Source: Alphaproteobacteria bacterium
Lineage (GTDB): Bacteria > Pseudomonadota > Alphaproteobacteria > Micavibrionales > Micavibrionaceae
DNA: 8,788 nucleotides
Reading direction: 5' to 3'
Assembly: GCA_023141075.1 (NCBI GenBank)
Contig: JAGLKL010000045.1
Coordinates: 1 to 8,788, forward strand
Part shown: positions 7,450 through 8,788 of the stretch, one piece after another
Numbering within the stretch: the stretch's first letter is position 1
Layout: every line of letters starts with the position of its first letter
The notes under the pieces: generated by a model
The model's database searches: none
What the model saw: only the letters and a program-made list of their open reading frames with translations
Told to the model about the DNA's origin: nothing
Translations under genes and position numbers: made by a program

Positions 7450-7478
7450 ATTATACATCAATGTTTAATACAGTACAA
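7450..7478 (-). promoter_or_regulatory. Candidate sigma-70 promoter for the ligase-like gene
   Basis: On the - strand a perfect -10 box TATAAT (7455-7450) is preceded, after an ideal 17-base spacer, by TTGTAC (7478-7473), which keeps the TTG of the -35 consensus. Transcription would start near 7443, giving a leader of about 28 bases before the ATG at 7415. This gives the inserted gene expression independent of leuS-lptE, and perhaps supplies holA downstream as well. Confidence 0.5.
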
Positions 7479-7574
7479 ATTATCGGGGAATATTAAATTC
7501 CTTGACTCTTGAATAATAGTATATAACAAGACATTAGCGCGGGTTCCCACCAATAACAAACCAAAGAAAAGCAT
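7458..7574 (-). CDS. Possible 38-residue micro-ORF downstream of lptE
   Basis: ATG at 7574-7572 to TGA at 7460-7458. It has a strong Shine-Dalgarno, AAGGAG (7589-7584), nine bases before the ATG, better than those of several confirmed genes here. The predicted peptide starts with a hydrophobic stretch (MLFFGLLLVG), then a mixed segment (NVLLYTIIQE), and ends with a polar tail. It could be a tiny membrane peptide or a translated leader. It begins 39 bases after the lptE stop and ends next to the -10 box of the following gene. Codon evidence is too thin to separate it from chance, so the call rests mainly on the ribosome binding site. Confidence 0.22.
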   Translation of the reverse strand: MLFFGLLLVGTRANVLLYTIIQESRNLIFPDNLYCIKH

Positions 7575-7612
7575 TGTAGAAGTCTCCTTAATCTTATCCT
7601 CTCGCCCGTAAA

Positions 7613-8131
7613 CTACGGTGCACGACTGAGATAAAGAGCAATTTGCTGCTCGATTTGCCGAGCCAGTTCATTTAGAACGTTTGCACGCGTATTTTGTTCT
7701 GAGACACGCGTAGCAAATTCACTTTCCATGATGTTATAACTGGCAGATGCTTTAAGCTCTCGGCTTAAAACCATCTCTTCACTTTCACTATCGATCAGGT
7801 TCGCTGTCAAAGTCAGCGTAAGCTGTGCACGCGTAGCATCAGAGGAAACAGTAATATCCAAATCATATGTACTCTCTTTTATTTCAGAGACTTTTAACAC
7901 ATAATGCGGATTAACTGGCCGCCCGTTCCTATAAAAACGATCTATCAGGGCATTGCGCAAAAACTGCCCTTCCCGGTTTGGAATATTACCAACCTTGATT
8001 TGAGAAAGCTGTTCTTGAATACCGGCTTGCTCCTGCCCCGCTAAAGAGCCATAACTGCCATACATCGGCTGAAACCCACAACCGGCACACAATATGCAAG
8101 TCGCCACACTTAATAATATCGGTTTTTTCAT
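7613..8131 (-). CDS. lptE: LPS-assembly lipoprotein LptE
   Basis: A 172-residue outer-membrane lipoprotein, the plug that sits inside LptD and helps deliver lipopolysaccharide to the cell surface. The N-terminus has a Lys-Lys start, a hydrophobic core and a lipobox ending in C18 (ILCAGC). The mature start CGFQPMYG is the hallmark of alphaproteobacterial LptE. The length is typical, and the body shows the expected small alpha/beta pattern (YVLKVSEIKESTYDLDITV, then ARAQ-like strands and a C-terminal helix NVLNELARQIEQQIALYL). The residue at position -3 of the lipobox is Cys15, where Leu is usual. A good ribosome binding site AGGAAGG (8145-8139) lies seven bases before the ATG and fixes the start. 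The gap to leuS is only 24 bases, so the two are almost certainly one operon. Confidence 0.95.
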   Translation of the reverse strand: MKKPILLSVATCILCAGCGFQPMYGSYGSLAGQEQAGIQEQLSQIKVGNIPNREGQFLRNALIDRFYRNGRPVNPHYVLKVSEIKESTYDLDITVSSDATRAQLTLTLTANLIDSESEEMVLSRELKASASYNIMESEFATRVSEQNTRANVLNELARQIEQQIALYLSRAP

Positions 8132-8155
8132 GCTTTTGCCTTCCTAAATGCGGCT

Positions 8156-8788
8156 CTACCCCGCCACGATATTGACGATCCGCCCAGGTACGTAAATAAA
8201 TTTACGCAGGGTTTTGCCCTCCATAGCGCGCTGAACATTCTTTTCAGCTATTGCGATCTTCTGTGCAGCCACCTCATCTGCATCAACCGGCAAAGTGATG
8301 GAAGAACGCAGCTTACCGTTAACCTGCACCCCGATCGTAACAGTATCGGAAGTCAACAGAGATCCATCATATTCCGGCCATTCACAACCTGCAAGCAATG
8401 ACGCTCGCCCCAAGGCATTCTCCCATAATTCTTCTGCGAGATGAGGACAAACCGGATTAACAAGAATTACAAACGTACGCGCGGCTTCATCCAAAGCAGT
8501 CTTATCCGCTTTGTTTTCCGGCTCAAAAACACTAATCGCATTATAAAACTCGCGGATATAAGCCACAGCCTTGTTCATCGTAAAAGCCTCAATGGCTTCT
8601 CCCACACCTTTAATGGTTTTATGCGTAACCCGGCGTAATTTCTTGGCCTCGTCCGATAAAGCACCTTCATCGCCAGTCGCGGAAACTACGCCCTCATTTT
8701 TACTCAAATCCATATCCATGAAAGTAGCATAAACCTTGTTCACAAAACGCCAAGCTCCTTCAATCCCGCTTTCCGTCCATTCAAGGTC
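8156..8788 (-). CDS. leuS: Leucine--tRNA ligase, C-terminal part (runs off the window)
   Basis: The last 210 codons of leucyl-tRNA synthetase, which charges tRNA-Leu in the cytoplasm. The reading frame stays open to the window edge, and the extra residues there (DLEWTESGIEGAWRFVNK) are the classic LeuRS sequence just after the catalytic domain, so the gene clearly continues beyond 8788. What is visible is the tRNA anticodon-binding helical domain, with RRVTHKTIKGVGEAIEAF, YIREFYNAI and NPVCPHLAEELWE, then the C-terminal domain with VQVNGKLR and KTLRKFIYVPGRIVNIV at the end. A GTG at 8743 is an internal Val, not a start. leuS is the upstream gene of the leuS-lptE operon. Confidence 0.98.
   Translation of the reverse strand, partial: DLEWTESGIEGAWRFVNKVYATFMDMDLSKNEGVVSATGDEGALSDEAKKLRRVTHKTIKGVGEAIEAFTMNKAVAYIREFYNAISVFEPENKADKTALDEAARTFVILVNPVCPHLAEELWENALGRASLLAGCEWPEYDGSLLTSDTVTIGVQVNGKLRSSITLPVDADEVAAQKIAIAEKNVQRAMEGKTLRKFIYVPGRIVNIVAG

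Noticed and set aside
7501..7530. TTGACT followed by TATAAC as a + strand promoter
   Set aside because: The spacer is only 14 bases and no + strand gene lies downstream.

Overview
The window looks like a chromosomal segment of an alphaproteobacterium with moderate GC. The lineage call rests on gene content: a heparinase II/III-like protein of the alphaproteobacterial type, and the run leuS - lptE - (insert) - holA, a neighbourhood familiar from that class. Shine-Dalgarno sites are uneven. They are clear before lptE and the ligase-like gene, and absent or weak before radA, holA and the EAL gene. No genus can be named from the sequence alone. No RNA gene, CRISPR array, intact insertion sequence or phage gene was seen.

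Layout. The left half is mostly on the + strand. It holds a heparinase II/III family protein (7-1632) with a likely intrinsic terminator just behind it, a lone unrecognised 85-residue ORF on the - strand (1751-2008), a 257-bp divergent intergenic region, a stand-alone EAL-domain c-di-GMP phosphodiesterase (2266-3162) and the DNA-repair ATPase RadA (3203-4591). A convergent gap of about 260 bp (4592-4854) follows, with no convincing gene. The right half is all on the - strand and reads from high to low coordinates: the 3' end of leuS (runs off the window at 8788), lptE (7613-8131), a possible 38-codon micro-ORF (7458-7574), a divergent glutamate-cysteine-ligase-like gene (5964-7415) and holA (4855-5880).

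How the genes relate. leuS, lptE and holA are housekeeping genes: leucyl-tRNA synthesis, the lipoprotein partner of LptD in LPS export, and the clamp-loader delta subunit. RadA processes recombination intermediates. The heparinase-like protein is probably an envelope or periplasmic polysaccharide enzyme, and the EAL protein turns over c-di-GMP. They need not form one pathway.

The most interesting locus is the ligase-like gene between lptE and holA. It carries the landmark motifs of plant/proteobacterial GshA (GCS2 superfamily) in the right order but has diverged at the motif that is usually LEMRGADGG. It appears to have its own promoter, with a perfect TATAAT, and a perfect 12-bp palindrome between the promoter and the ribosome binding site. 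I see no clearly new multi-gene system; this gene and its control region are the best candidate for something undescribed.
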